Under the pieces are notes generated by a model, which made no database searches, had not been told where the DNA came from, and saw only the letters and a list, made by a program, of their open reading frames with translations. From contig NC_090177.1 in NCBI RefSeq assembly GCF_024679245.1, forward strand, positions 24,220,950-24,284,949: a stretch of 64,000 nt of DNA. Reading direction: 5' to 3'. Numbering within the stretch: position 1 is the first letter of the stretch; every line of letters starts with the position of its first letter. Below are positions 10,851-23,320 of this stretch, in pieces. The translations under genes were made by a program, and so were the position numbers. The stretch comes from Pseudorasbora parva. Lineage: Eukaryota; Chordata; Actinopteri; Cypriniformes; Gobionidae.

Positions 10851-12060
10851 TGACACAGAGGAACGAATACCCACTATGCCACACTGAGAATCATCCCTGC
10901 CCTTGTGTGAAGCAGAAATCCAGGTGTGACGCACCCAGCTGCCCCACAGATCTCCTGAAGCAGGATTCCAGAAAGAAGGACCTTAGAGGACGCCATGCCT
11001 CTGGTAGAATGAGCCCTCACGGCCACAGGTGAAGGCAAATTGTGCTCCTGATAGGCCAGGCTATAGCCTGGACAATCCAGTAACTGATTGTCTGAGAAGA
11101 AGCAGGCAATTCCAAAAAAGGCAAAGCCCTTTCTTGGGTGAGCCAAAGCACACCAGCAACTAGTCTGACTTTCTCTACTGCGAAGACTTCTCCAAATAGA
11201 TTTTCAATGACAAAGTCTCCCTTCTTCCGCCAACACGTGGTGGAGGATGGAAGGCCTAAAGAACCACTGACCATGCCACACTGGGTGGCACCTTAGGCAC
11301 GTAGCCAGGTCTAGGATGAAGGATGGCCTTAACCTTAAGAAAGGACATCTTAAGGGTCAGGCTCTTTGCCCCAGCCAACTCGAGTGGTTCGAAGGGAGCC
11401 ATAGACAGCCCTTCGAGAACCACTGTCAGATCCTCCAGGTACCACAGAGAAAACGTACAAACAAAGGGTGCTTCCTCAGGGGCTCACCACTTACAGGAGC
11501 GTGGAAAGACGTAATGGCAGCCAGGTACACCTTAAGTTTGAATGGGATAAGACCAGCAGGGAAGCGATCTTGGTGGAACTCCAGCACTGAAGCCACCGGA
11601 CAGTTAACTGGGTCCACCTTAAACTCTCATGATAGAGTGCCAAATAGAACACACATCTCACTTTAGGCTGTCCAACCTCTTCATGGAAGGTGCCCTGGAG
11701 CTAAGTATGGTCTTGACTACACCTGCCGATAGGCCAGCCTCTAGGTACCGGGCCCCTTCAGGGGCCAGAGCTTCCACAACTCTGGTCGGGGGTGAAATAT
11801 TGTGCCCCCTGCCTGAGACAGCAGGTCTATCCTCAGAGGGATCTGTCACGGAAGGCCTGCTAACAGAGCTATGATGTCAGAGAACCATATTCAGGCCGGC
11901 CAATAGGGGGCTACTAGAAGTAAACTGATCCCTTCTTGACAGACCTCCTCCAAGACTCCCAGAAGTAAAGCGATCAGGGCAAATGCATACAGACGCAGCC
12001 TCGGCCACATTTGCAACATGGCATCCAGCCCCAACCACAGTTGAGAGTGGGACGTCTCAT

Positions 12061-12489
12061 GTCAACATTCAATGCACGTTAGAACATCACACACTAACTT
12101 CATCTGAAAAAACGTGGTATAATTATAAAGATTAAAGCCTTCAGCTTCATTATTTGACCAATGTTTATTTAAAAAATAAGGTTGCAGTGACAATAATATC
12201 TTAATTTATGTCAGGAGTGCATTATAATCGATCCGTTATGAAAGATATTTTGAATGGAATATCAACAAGAATCAAAAGCCAGTATCACATACATGCACTA
12301 AACAACATCCGTTTGGGCACTTAGTCAAAACGTGCGCATATTTGGACAAATATAGATTTATCAACACGTTTGCAAAATATTTTGTCATACAGAATAACAT
12401 TTCTATTAATTTCTCACTGAATTATGCTGATCTGAAGAGCTGTTTCTCTGAAGAGCGATCTATGGATCTGTGTGGTTCACACAGCAGGC
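12061..12489. other. Nothing recognised
   Basis: AT-rich linker between two repeat regions, with no terminus, frame or RNA signal. Confidence 0.5.
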
Positions 12490-13289
12490 AAAACTGGCCC
12501 AAATCAGATTTTTTGGGGGGTCAAGTGAGCAGGTCAGACTTCTTCAGAGGTAGTGTGAACACTCAAATCTAGCCCAGATCTGATTTTTTCAAATCAGATT
12601 TAGACCACATACATATGTGGTCCTGAATCTGACCCAGATCTGATTTTTTTCCAAAGCGGCCGCAGTCTGAAAAACCAAGGCGAATTTGATGTGACTTTTA
12701 CATCAATCTATGTCGACATTTGTCACAATTATGTGCCGGCGAGTTAGCCCTAGACACAACAGACACAGACAGTGACTTGACTAGATATGGAGAACAACGA
12801 TGGAGCGAGTCAATGGAGAGAGAGTGAGGTGTTAGACCTAATTAGTATATGGGGAGATACTTCAATTAAAGCTACGATAGAAGTATCCTACCGTAAACGC
12901 TCTGTTTTTGAAAAAATAGCACATGAAATGGAAGAACGGGGACACTGAAAAACGTGGCTTCAGTGCCAAAGAAATGTGACAAAAGGCCAAAAAAAACAAT
13001 TTGGCTCTTTTTCTTCTTCTCCTCTTCAGCACATGCTCATTAATGTTATGGCTTCCATTAGACAAATATTTTTGCTTACTTCCTCTATAACCTCCCGAAC
13101 TTTAGTGCAACAGCGTGCTGCGTCTGATGTCATTGATATTGTTCTTTTGCACATGCGGATTAGTTTGAAACCTCAAACAGTTCACACTGGAATCAGATAT
13201 AGGCCACATTTTAAAAGGTAATGTGAACAAAACATTTTAATTGAGCATTAAGACTTGCAGTGTGAACGGTGCCTAAGAGTCCGTTTACG
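12490..13289 (+). mobile_element. Non-autonomous DNA element carrying a Myb/SANT-like remnant
   Basis: The left part repeats the word CAGATCTGATTTTTT and includes a 9-bp inverted repeat (12578-12599). The right part ends CAGTGTGAACGGTGCC and contains GTTCACACTGGAATCAGAT. The coding remnant sits in the middle. A related but shorter sequence is at 22376-22560. A DNA element with a Myb/SANT-like protein fits PIF/Harbinger, whose members encode such a partner protein. No DDE transposase is seen. Confidence 0.5.
12787..12948 (+). pseudogene. Myb/SANT-like (trihelix) DNA-binding domain fragment
   Basis: A 53-codon frame from an ATG. The segment SEVLDLISIWGD, then KRSVFEKIAHEMEERGH, matches the pattern of Myb/SANT-like domains (MSANTD / Harbinger partner proteins): a first helix with conserved W and D, and a second helix around the VFEKIA block. 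A TGA at 12946 cuts it just before the third helix, yet translation continues in frame as KTWLQCQRNV, the expected W..C helix, so the stop is a mutation in an older frame. Beyond that the frame degrades. Domain identity is fairly sure; Harbinger origin is inferred from context. Confidence 0.68.
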
Positions 13290-13296
13290 TCCTGGT

Positions 13297-14877
13297 CAGC
13301 CTGGTCTCATCCTTAATACGTAGGTATTAATACGTTACTTTCAAAGAGACTAAACGTACGTCTTAGTACGTTTGGAGAAGTGCTAAAATGTAAAATATAG
13401 ACGTATTTGCAACATTTAAACGTAGTATTATTACATTTTTACAGCTATAAAACGTAAAATATTTACGAATCCATCATGAAATCTTTTTTTTTAAGAATAC
13501 AAAACTTTATTCTGGTAAAAACATTTTTTTTTGTTTTGTTATATCATAAAGATATCTATATAATTTCCCTTTGACCATTTTATTGATTAATCTACGATCC
13601 CTTAACACTACCCCAAACCTAAACCTACCAATTTAATACAGAATATAAAGAAAATAAAAGGTAAAACGTTGGAAAATGACGATTTTGGTAACAATATAGC
13701 ATTAAAAAAAAAATATTTTGAACGGCTAATCCTACACTTACCCCTAAACCTACCCATTAGCATTCATTAAAACAACGTACTGTTATAAATCAAAGCATAA
13801 CAGACAGACTAGTGTACTCACAATAATTTATTTATTGCAAAAATGTCAAAAGCGGTACCAAAAGTAGTTCAAATGAAGATGTGTTGCAGTCGCAGTCCTC
13901 TCTGGTGGTATATAACGTTAATAGTTTTGTATGAGGTACAGAGCAGAATGTTAGCTATTAATCAATGAAAATATTAATCCGGCTTCTCTCCGTGAAGTTG
14001 CGCGTTTCCCATTTCAAATACAAATCGACTGAAACACGACATGTCAAAATCATAGGTCAAAATCTGTGACGAAGCAGGCGAGAGCCAATGAGCGTTCGAT
14101 GCCACTGCCGTAAATCATGTCGTAACGCTTCATGAGGGCGCGTTTTTTAAATTTGAATTTACGAGCGCGAGATTTGATGTTTACCGTCGCGCTACTGAGA
14201 GGAGAATGGAGATGAAGATCACCGGGCTCAATTTTAGATTTGTTTCTCGCAAACATATGGATTCTAACGATTTGGATTACAGCAAACGAATAAAGTGTTG
14301 CGTTTTGTGAATTGATGTTGTGTTTTGGTGTATCTTGTGATCGCCAGTTGCTGAATAGGAGAAAATGCCTTTTTATGTCTCACAGCAAACAATAAGCTAA
14401 ATACTACAAAATGGTTGGCAAGAATGTTATTCATCTGACGGTTTTAAAATTCAGTCTTCTTTTAACATTATCTAGTCACCCGAAATGAGTTTGTAGTGAT
14501 GTCACGAGAGCAAAATGTTATTTTATATTTCTGTTATTATATATTAGGTTGATTAACTTAGTAAAATGCATAAATGTGACTGAAAACATGTATTGATGTG
14601 ACTATTGGATATAAAATAAACAATATTAATGCCACGATTTATGGGAGCCGGTGGCTGCTTACACGTTAACAGATACGTCGATAAATTACATTTTAGTGCT
14701 GTTAATACGTCAATATTGTACATTTTAGTGCTGTTAATACGTCAATATTGTACATTTTAGTGCTGTTAATAAGTCAGTATTGTACGTTTTATTGTGTGTG
14801 AAAACGTTAGTAAATGTACGTGAAGTAGAATCACACTTTACGTAAAAATACTCACGTATTTTCATGAGATCACGTTG
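13297..14877. mobile_element. hAT-like element with 7-8 bp target duplication
   Basis: Ends CAGCCTGGTCTCAT (left) and ATGAGATCACGTTG (right) are imperfect inverted repeats. Both sides are flanked by TCCTGGT (13290-13296 and 14878-14884), or GTCCTGGT if one base is shared. The interior is unusually rich in TACGT words and contains a 32-bp tandem repeat at 14688-14783. No transposase frame remains. The target duplication length and CA..TG ends suggest hAT. Confidence 0.65.
14688..14783. repeat. 32-bp tandem repeat, three copies
   Basis: Units start ACATTTTAGTGCTGTTAATA at 14688, 14720 and 14752. The first two are identical; the third differs at two positions. Confidence 0.93.
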
Positions 14878-14884
14878 TCCTGGT

Positions 14885-17800
14885 TCACGTCACGAACGCA
14901 GAGCTTTCTCATTCGCTGTTCAGCTGTCATCATCTTACTTGACAAAACTCCTGCGCCATCTGGCGACACTGTTCTGCACACTTCCTTAATCTCAACTCTG
15001 CTGTAAACATTGGCAACTCCTGAAACACGAAGCTAATAAATGCACGAATACAATGGCATATGGTTTGTGTGTTTTGCATGTGATTTGGTGTATTTTCATA
15101 AGTATAAAGAATGCATCCAGTTACATGCTAACGAGGTGTAGCAATTAGCTCTATATAAAATGCTAAATAAAACATTTTAACATCATTGAACATCACTGAA
15201 TCCCACAGTATGTCGTGATCGGAAGTAAATACAAACACCCGCTGGCTGTTTAAAGGGAGTTTGGAGTTAAAGAGTAATATTAATCTTTTATTTTATGTTA
15301 TGTAGCTTGATGCTAACTGTAGCTCTAATGCACCTGTCACACCAGGAGCTATATTTTATTTCACATAAGGTACCAACAGTATGCTTTTTTGTCTGTTGCC
15401 CAAAAGACTTTATAGTAGGTTTTAATGTAAAATGGAATGAATGTGGGATAGATGGCCAATCCAGAATGCCTGAATAGGTTGTTATGCTTGAATATAAATG
15501 AAGTAATTACTATAAAAGATTAATGAGGATTAAGTAATTCATGACAGACGTGTGAAACGTTCATTGAGTAAAAACCATAGACTGTGAATTGAGCAGTTGC
15601 TAGTAGACTGCAAGTATGTGTTTTACAGGCTAATAACATAATGATTGACATTATTCTTCTCTTAGCCTTTGCTAAACACTCACATGACATAGTCTTAATA
15701 TGCTTCATAAAATGCATGATTTTAGAGATTTCATCCTCAGATTTGAAATGAAGCATGGCCACACTTGTGGCTTCACATTAGTTGTGGTTATAAGTTGTTA
15801 TACTAGAAGTCACATAATATTTTTATACGTTTCAAAATATATTTTTATATTTTTTATTTTTGTTTAAATGTTTGAGCCTAGGCCTATATATCTTCATATT
15901 TAAAACTGAGTTATTCTGAGTCTTGAATGATAAACTCTTAAGCGTTGGCTTTCTAGATATATGTTACTTATGTGTCTACTCATAAAGACTTGCGAGCACC
16001 AGCCCTTTTATTTGGGGGTATGTCAAAATGCCTCATTTGCCAAAATAGGGGGTGGCAGGCAAGGGGTTAATACAGCTTGTGTTGTAATACATCTCATCAA
16101 GTACCAATGAGATACAAATGTTAAAGTTTTTTTTTTTCTTAAACCATCTGTTCTGTTTTGTTATACAGTAATTATTCATATTTAACTAGATAAATACTAG
16201 CATTTTATTTTTATTAGTAGTAGTAATGAGACTTTGGACTGGTCTGGTTCAAACCTACAACCTTTCAGAGGTTTGAACATTAGAAGAGACATCAAGACAT
16301 CAAGAGCTGTCATCTTCAGCAAACCACTTTCTTGTCCTTGGAGTAAAAATGCACTGTAAATAACTTTGAATAAGCAATAGAATAAAATATGCTTAAAATG
16401 CTGTCATAGACTTTAAAGAAAATGGGTGTTGCTAACATGGAACAGTGAAAAACCTCATCGTCTTACAGGTTCCACTAGGCTAAATTATCACTTTGCTGCC
16501 AGGGATACAGAGGTGAAGGAACACTTTCTATAGATAAGCTCAAGTTTCTGTCTAGGCTGTATAAGGTGACGCTGCATCGTAGGTTTGTTCCATCCAACTA
16601 AACATTCAACACTTCACTGAAACTCGCACCCATAGCTCACAGAGCATCACTTGAAATAGAGGTGATAGCTGCTGAAGTAGGTGAAGGCAAAGCTCAGCTA
16701 CAGGCCCTGTCCTTGAAGTATAGAGACAGGAACAGTTCCTATCCTCTGTGTCAATTCAGGTCTAACAGATTGTGGTGATAGACTTGCTTAGAGCAGCTTA
16801 AGTCTTCTACGTCACACCACTTACGTCATGAAAAAACAGATCTTGTGAGAAAACCTTTGCCGATATAAAAACAATTGAAGACAATAGACAACGTATCCTT
16901 AGGTATAACAAATATACCTAAGGATATGTTCATATTTTGCATGACAACTAAAATCGGACAAAATGTCATTGAGTACAGCAATGGAAAATTACAGCATCTT
17001 CAATATAGACGTATTAAGTTACCATGCATAATGCACTTGGCAAAATGTTTTATTCAAAGTTCATAATGATGAATTGAACTTGGCATTAAAAAAGGATACA
17101 TGGTGCTGAATGGACAGATAATTTCTCTAGACCATGTTTTGAAAAGTGTCATTTTACCAAGGTCAACACCACTGAGCCAAAAAAAGCATCAGCAGGCAAT
17201 ATGTTTTCAAGTGTTCTCTGACAATGGAGATAAAATTTCATTTAGAGGTCAAATATAAATCGGAAACCTATAGTTGTTAACTGTGAAAAAGTTACATTAA
17301 ATAAAATTATTTAAGATTATTAAAAGCATTGAGAAAACTTAATATTAATAAATGTAATACATAATGTACCTCTTAACTGACATCCATAATTTGTGGTAAA
17401 ATTGAATGCTCTCTAATGCTCTAATATCACTTTATATTGATACATCAATATTGGAGGTTTTGCATAACATTATGTACCATATAAGAACATTATATTTATT
17501 TTAAGTTAGCTAAAGATTACATTTAACAGATTTATTAAATGATTTGTGTTAGGGTTATAATTATTACATGACACCAAAGGTAGCCTAACCACTGTCCCAA
17601 ATAATAAAAAGTCATAGCAAAAAGATGTAAAGTCATAATCCATCCTAGGTTTTAAAATACCTACTTAAATGACCAGTTTATCAGTCTCCAGAAATAACAG
17701 ATAACGTAGGCAACAATGCATTTTGTATCACCTTAAGCTGCAACAACAACCTTGAAAACCAATACAAAGAGGCAAAAGGTAAAAAGTATAATGTTCCACT

Positions 17801-18014
17801 ATGCTAGCCTACTTATCATCCGACTGGACAGAACATGGTTAAGGAATGCTACCTTTTCTTGCCATGGGGTTACATCGAGACCTTGTAACAACATTCATAT
17901 TTCATAAGTATCCGTAACTGCTGACAGAGAGGAATGCGCAACATGTGTACACACATTTATATATAGCATAATGGCAAATATATTTTACGTATATGCTTTT
18001 AACAGTATGTTTGA
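14885..18014. other. Gene-poor stretch, no repeat confidently recognised
   Basis: About 3.1 kb of AT-rich sequence. Frames are short and lack domains. No transposon terminus or RNA gene was seen. Confidence 0.5.
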
Positions 18015-18375
18015 TGTCTGGAAATGTGTTCGCGCTGAAAGTTCTTCTAAACACAATTGCGTTCTCGTGCTTGCGTGCTACCTTACCTCTCAATGCCGAG
18101 GCATGCGTTCTCGCTATGATGTCGGGGAATTCCTGATACAAAACAACAGAGACATTGAACACATCTAAAGCAAAAACACGCGACACAGATACACGCGAGC
18201 AGCTGTCATTAGGCATCAGTGCAGTGGTAGGAAGCAACCCGGTGTTTATGACGCCATTTGTGATCATGTGCGTGAGGTAATCCACTCAACGTTATCGCAT
18301 TACGTCACCGCGGTGGCAGTGATGGTCAGGTGCAGTGACTGGCAAATTCTTTCTCGCGACGTTGCTTAAGTATTT
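18015..18375 (-). promoter_or_regulatory. CpG-rich stretch, possible promoter
   Basis: Roughly two dozen CG dinucleotides in 360 bases stand out against CpG-poor surroundings. The stretch includes ATTACGTCACC (CRE-like) at about 18299, plus TCTCGCGACG. Together with a minus-strand splice donor at 18086 this suggests a small promoter firing leftward. A young CpG-rich repeat would look similar. Confidence 0.35.
18087..18285 (-). other. Candidate first exon, minus strand
   Basis: On the minus strand an ATG-started frame from 18285 runs to a consensus donor AGAG|GTAAGG at 18087/18086 and would end in phase 1. The amino-acid sequence shows no domain I know. The frame also continues past the donor to about 17902. 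It lies within the CpG-rich stretch. This may be a 5' leader exon, a short coding exon or nothing. Confidence 0.25.
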
Positions 18376-19160
18376 TCATGACAGGTTAAACCATTTTTCA
18401 TACTCATTTTCTCGTTCAAGGTATTAAAAATATTTCAGAGGCCCAGGCAGCATTATGCAGAGATGAGACACAAGACAAAAGTAATATTGCAAACATGATT
18501 GGAATATCAATTTTGAATATTTTCTGAACATTCTGAAACAAGTAGTCTAGTAAAATAAAAAATATATAAAAATAAAAAGTTATATATAGGCTTTCGTAGA
18601 CAAACTTTTTTGTTACAAGCTGTTCATACATCAGCTATTCAATGTATGTGATCAATACATGAATATTCGTACATATATAGCCCCTTTAATTCAGGGGCAA
18701 AACACAAATGTGTTGCTTGGAGAACGTATTTCTGTTTTAAAATCATTTGGAACTTTTCATTGCAGGAGCAAAAATAAACAAAGCAACAAATATCCTTCCT
18801 GTATAAGTTTTACAGATACAGTTTTACAGTACTTTTAAGATTTACCTTGCTATCATTAGGGTTGTTTTTAGGAAACATACTGTAAGTTTAAGTGCAAATG
18901 ATGATGAGGCAGGATATTTATTCAAGGATAATTAGCTGTAACATTGCCACTGGCCCTGTCCCAAATGGTACCCAAACACTTGCGGCCTACCTAGTCCGCA
19001 CTTTCATGATATAACTCCGCTTTGACCATCTTGAAGAAATCTGCTGCGGAGCTTGCTTCAGGCCCTGTACCGAATGGCATAGACTTTATATGCACTTATC
19101 CACTACTGGTCCATGAGACAGTAGGGTGTCCCATTTGTCATTTTAGGTTTCAGGGTTCCC
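18376..19160. other. Nothing recognised
   Basis: AT-rich sequence leading into a foldback element, without frames or repeat ends. Confidence 0.5.
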
Positions 19161-19164
19161 TTAT

Positions 19165-19650
19165 AGGGTTAGTTCACTCAACAATGAAATTGATGTTATT
19201 AATGTCAATTGATGTTAATAAATTGCCAATGTCACGTGATTTCAGCAGTTTGACACGTGATCCAAGCGACATTGGCGATCTGAATCATTGATCGATTCAC
19301 TGATTCATGGTCGTTTGAATCTTTATTTGAGGTTTGAAAACAAAAGCGGAAGAGAAGACTGATGCTGAATAAAGTCGTCGTTTTTTGTTATTTTTGGAAC
19401 AAAATGTATTTTTGATGCTTCAAGAGATTCTAATTAACCAACTGATGTCACATATGGACTACTTTGATGATGTTTTTATTCCCTTTCTGAACATGGACAG
19501 TAAAGTATGCATAGACTGCATATGCTCTGGGACTAAAATATAAAATATCTTAAACTGTGTTCTGAAGATGAACGGAGGACTTACGGGTGTGGAACAACAT
19601 TAGGGTGAGTCATTAATGACATCAATTTCATTTTTAGGTGAACTAACCCT
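19165..19650. mobile_element. TTAA-type foldback MITE (AGGGTTAGTT family), near-complete copy
   Basis: The left end AGGGTTAGTTCACTCA is preceded by TTAT; the right end GGTGAACTAACCCT is followed by TTAA. Subterminal blocks match the copy at 439-905, including ACTTACGGGTGTGGAAC and TATCTTAAACTGTGTTC. 486 bp, no coding frame. Confidence 0.78.
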
Positions 19651-20151
19651 TTAATGCACTTTTTTCCCGACAGTCAAAGAAGCATCACCTCATTAAAGTG
19701 TGGACTTGGAGGAAGACATGTGAGTTAAGGGTGCTATTTTGGGACAGCCTACCTCACTGTAGGCTTGGCAAATGTGCGCATAGAGGATGCATATTGAGCG
19801 CAAAGGGTCTGTAAAAAAGTCTGTATGAGTGCTTATGAAGTTTACTATATGGGACAGTGCCAATTCTTGACAATGGTACAGCCCTATAAATATCCTGGAG
19901 AGCTAACTTCCTGCAGACCTCTGTTCCATCCCTGCTTCAACGCACCTGCCTGAACAACATAATTAGCTGGTTAATTTTGATTTGGTTGAGCCTGACCTAC
20001 CATAAAGGACCTATTGATCTGGTTACGTTTCTCAAAAGCATTGTGAGCTAAGTTGATAGTAGAGACCATTGGTGGCAATAGCTCTAAAATCTACATAGAC
20101 CTCCCATACTTTTGGGAAACACGGCCCATAACCACAGCTGGCCTGCTGTCT

Positions 20152-20325
20152 AGGGCAGTGGTTTTCATTCCTATAGTCCTGAAGGAGTATTTACATTTTG
20201 CATCTGACAAACCCAATTCAAGTTTTGTAGCCTCAATGGACTGTTGATATACAGTATATCAGGTGTGTTAATAATATGCAGCACAGGGATTTTCCAGGAC
20301 CAAAATTGAATATGGCTGATTATTC
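20152..20325. mobile_element. hAT-like MITE (GCAGTGGTTTTCA family), decayed
   Basis: AGGGCAGTGGTTTTCATTCC at the left, TCAGGTGTGTTAATAAT in the middle and TTTTCCAGGACCAAAATTGAA at the right (two short runs) match a widespread vertebrate MITE whose ends read CAGTGGTTCTCAAC. The right terminus has diverged. Confidence 0.5.
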
Positions 20326-21750
20326 AGCTTATTTTACAACTCGGCCACTAGATGGTAGTATTTGCTTATTTTAAAGTGAGGGGATGCGCATTTGCTGGAT
20401 AATTTACTTCACAAAAATGTGTTTAAAATATGTAATTTATAATTAAATAGTTTTAGTTACATTTGTTAATTTGACATCAACTTTACAGTATTTTTTTATT
20501 TTTTTAAAATGTAAAAAAATAATAAAGTAAAGGATGTGTATACTAAAAATGCATATTTAAGGCCAGTTTGAGACGATAACGGGTCACAAAGTGGCAGTAT
20601 TGCAGTATTTATTTATTTATTAATTTAAGCAGCAGATTACATTATGTTACACTTATCTATTTTATAGCTGGGTGCCTTTAAATCGTTATTTAAAACAACA
20701 GATTAAAAAAAGATTTGGGCGGCTTGAGCCAGCCTATTTCTATGAGTGTGTGCAAATCCACCAGCCGCTGTGGTGATTACCAAAATATGCAGCTGGGCTT
20801 TAGGGTCTCACCGCAGAGATTCGCCAGCTATTTCCCCCTACTCAGGCGTCTGCGTGTTTTTATTTATTTATTTTATTTCTCACAAAAGAAGCTTATGATG
20901 TGCATATGATCATAGTGAGGGAAAGCTTATTAAACTTGCTTGTAAACCAGGTAACCTCGTAAGAATGGGGATTAGATTCAGAAACACTAACGATGCAAAT
21001 ACACCCGCTGTGCCATCTGTGAAACGCTGCAAACTTGAATTAGCCATAGCACAGTATCTTCCTAAACACCCAACTTTTTTCCCCAGCCCTCTTTGTTGTC
21101 GTAAAGCAGAGGAAAGCCGCTCCAGACGCAAGGAGGAAAAGAACAAAAAGCCTTTTGTAAACTAATTACTCTGAGCTATTCTTTTCCCTACTGCAAATAA
21201 AAACATCTTTTTTATATGATCAATTCAGATTTGTTCTCAATGAATCTGACTTCGCCTACACAGCAGAAATGAACAATCCATGGTGTTTTGCTGCATCTCT
21301 TAAAACTTTGTTTTGCAAGGCAGTTATTTCTGAAGTTCATCATCATCTTCTTTGTGACCACCCCTCATAATTTTTTTTATATTTTAAGCATTTTACTTAA
21401 GTAAAGTTCAATTATATTTTAAGTATATATACTTTATGCAATAGTATGAACTGGTAGTATACTTGTAGGCTAAGTGTACAATTTCAATAGGAACAAAGTT
21501 GGCCTACTTTTTAAGCATAGACTACTTTAAGTGTAACTGTAATAAATGTTGAGTACACAACTGCGCCTTAGTCCAGTCCAGTCAAAATGTTTATAATGCA
21601 ACTATCTACTAGTGAACATAGGTATACTGCTGATAGTTTAGTTAGACATTTTTTACTTCATGAAAGCACACTTTGAAGTACTCTCAGTAAACTACTACTT
21701 TTAAGTTTTTTTTTTTAAGTGAACTTAACATCATACTTATATATACCATT
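20326..21750. other. Nothing recognised
   Basis: About 1.4 kb of AT-rich DNA containing poly-A and poly-T runs. The short frames show no domain. Confidence 0.5.
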
Positions 21751-21752
21751 TA

Positions 21753-22153
21753 CAGTACTGTGCAAAAGTCTTAGGCACGTTAGTATTCTTACCCCCCAAA
21801 AAATGTTCTAAGCCAGTTATTTATATATTTTGCTTTGCTTCAAGCTTCTTGGAGATGTTGTCGCAGTTCTTGTAGATTTTGTCTCTGTAGTTTTTTTTCA
21901 GTTTCTTCATGTAATCACAGACGGACTCGGTGATGGTGAGATTAGATCTCCGTGTGGATCAAACAGCTGTTGTCAGACTCCTTCTGCATGCAAAAATATC
22001 ACTTGAATGGATTATTACAATTAATGGCAAAATAAATGTTTGAAAATGTAAACTGAAATTACCTACACTATTGCAAAATATATAATTAACTGGCTTAAAA
22101 ATATATTTTAGGGCCAAAAATACTAATGTGCTTTAGACATTTGCACAGTACTG
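21753..22153 (-). mobile_element. Tc1/mariner deletion derivative, 401 bp
   Basis: The left end CAGTACTGTGCAAAAGTC and the right end reading, in complement, CAGTACTGTGCAAATGTC form inverted repeats of about 26 bp with three mismatches. TA dinucleotides flank both sides (21751-21752, 22154-22155). A short lysine-rich coding remnant is visible on the minus strand; most of the transposase is gone. Confidence 0.9.
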
Positions 22154-22175
22154 TACGAGTGTACGTTATGTTTGC

Positions 22176-22247
22176 AGGGTTAGTTCACCCAAAAATTTAA
22201 ATTCTGTCATTAATTCCTCACTCCCATGCCATTCCAAATCCTTTAAG
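22176..22247. mobile_element. Left end of an AGGGTTAGTT foldback element
   Basis: AGGGTTAGTTCACCCAAAAA followed by the usual CTGTCATTAATT block. It breaks off at CCTTTAA, where another repeat begins. The right end at 24788 could belong to the same copy, split by later insertions. Confidence 0.6.
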
Positions 22248-22375
22248 GAGCTGTATGTAAGAAATGTATTAAAATTAATCATATAATGGCCCTGATATGT
22301 CACTAGACATTAAAAAATCATGTTAATTTCATGCCAGGATATTGTCATCTAATCACAAAGTCAGTAGTGTTCGGC
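22248..22375. repeat. Fragment of the GGAGCTGTATGTAAG repeat
   Basis: TTAAGGAGCTGTATGTAAGA followed by AATGGCCCTGATATGTCACTA matches a familiar cyprinid repeat. Only the left end is present. Confidence 0.45.
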
Positions 22376-22560
22376 ATCCGGGTTAAAGCAGTAAAAAAAG
22401 TGCATGGATTCCGATATCCTCAGATCAGATTCAGGCCTCACTCATATGTGGTAATAAATCCGATTTGAATCAGATACGTGCATTTGCGTCTGCCATGTAA
22501 GCAGTCAAATCGGATATTCAGTAAATGTGAGTCTTACATCATTGAAAAAAGGACGGAGGC
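22376..22560. repeat. Short relative of the 12490-13289 element
   Basis: Shares the CAGATTCAGGCC / CATATGTGG / AAATCGGAT vocabulary with the CAGATCTGATTT element but has no coding remnant. Confidence 0.4.
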
Positions 22561-22569
22561 GGATGACGT

Positions 22570-22790
22570 CAAGTAGGGATGAAATGATTACCGGTTTCAC
22601 GATAAACCACGATAAAATGAACTGACGGTTAGTAATATCGTTTTAAATTGATGTGATTATCACGATTTTGAAAACTCGCTGTAAATCCCATCTAGTCTGG
22701 TGCAGGTGCGCGCAGCACACAACGCTGTTTTCTGAATGAGAAGAAATGACAGAAGACAGTGACAGCACCGGGAGATTTTCCACTTTTTCC
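22570..22790. repeat. ACCGGTTTCACGATAAACC-type element fragment
   Basis: GGGATGAAATGATTACCGG and repeated CACGATAAA / ATCACGATT motifs resemble a cyprinid hAT-like non-autonomous element. The boundaries are nominal. Confidence 0.4.
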
Positions 22791-23187
22791 AGCCTTCTAA
22801 AAGGACCAAATCTGAGGTGACCAAATTTTGGATTTTACAAAAGTCCTGAGGGAAAATGATTCGAAGGTGCTCTGGTCACCCTGTCTGCAGCAGAACATGC
22901 CAGAAGAAAGTTGCTGTAATAGGGGAAACGCTTCAAATCTGCGAAGATTTGCGAACGCAAGGCAAGTGGACTTTGACCTCAATACCAAAACTACGTCTGG
23001 GAAAAAACATGATGCTTGAGCCCGTGATGCTTGAGCCAAAGACAAATGAACAAGTTCAGACAGGACTAATGATATTTAAGAAATAATAATCTAGGCTTGA
23101 CATTAACACCCGCCTTTTGTTTGGTGTATTTCAGCTGTGGCTTCAACATGCTCCGCAAGAACAGAGAAAAAGGTTCTCGCTCCCAGG

Positions 23188-23225
23188 GCTGCGAGAACAA
23201 AATGACGTAATTTTGTTCTCGCAGC
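23188..23225. repeat. Palindrome, unit 1
   Basis: 16-bp arms GCTGCGAGAACAAAAT and its complement around the centre GACGTA. Confidence 0.95.
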
Positions 23226-23320
23226 TCTGGTTTGGGAGTTCTCGCAGCTTGTTCTCGACACATCGCCTGAAATCTTCAACATACTCCGCAAGAACAGAGA
23301 AAAAGGTTCTCGCTCCCAGG

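Larger units (their letters stand above)
10318..12060. repeat. Decayed repeat of the GGTTACGACTGTAACC family, with nested insertion
   Basis: Opens with a palindrome (10328-10370) followed by AGAGACGTTCCCTTTCGA, a phrase common in cyprinid repeats. The GC-richer block 10851-12060 contains broken frames on both strands without a recognisable domain. A separate TIR element (10422-10850) interrupts it. The class is not determined and the right limit is set where base composition falls. Confidence 0.4.

Noticed and set aside
11017..11874. Cluster of 60-116 codon frames on both strands
   Set aside because: They lie in a decayed interspersed repeat. None shows a recognisable domain, and strands and frames conflict.
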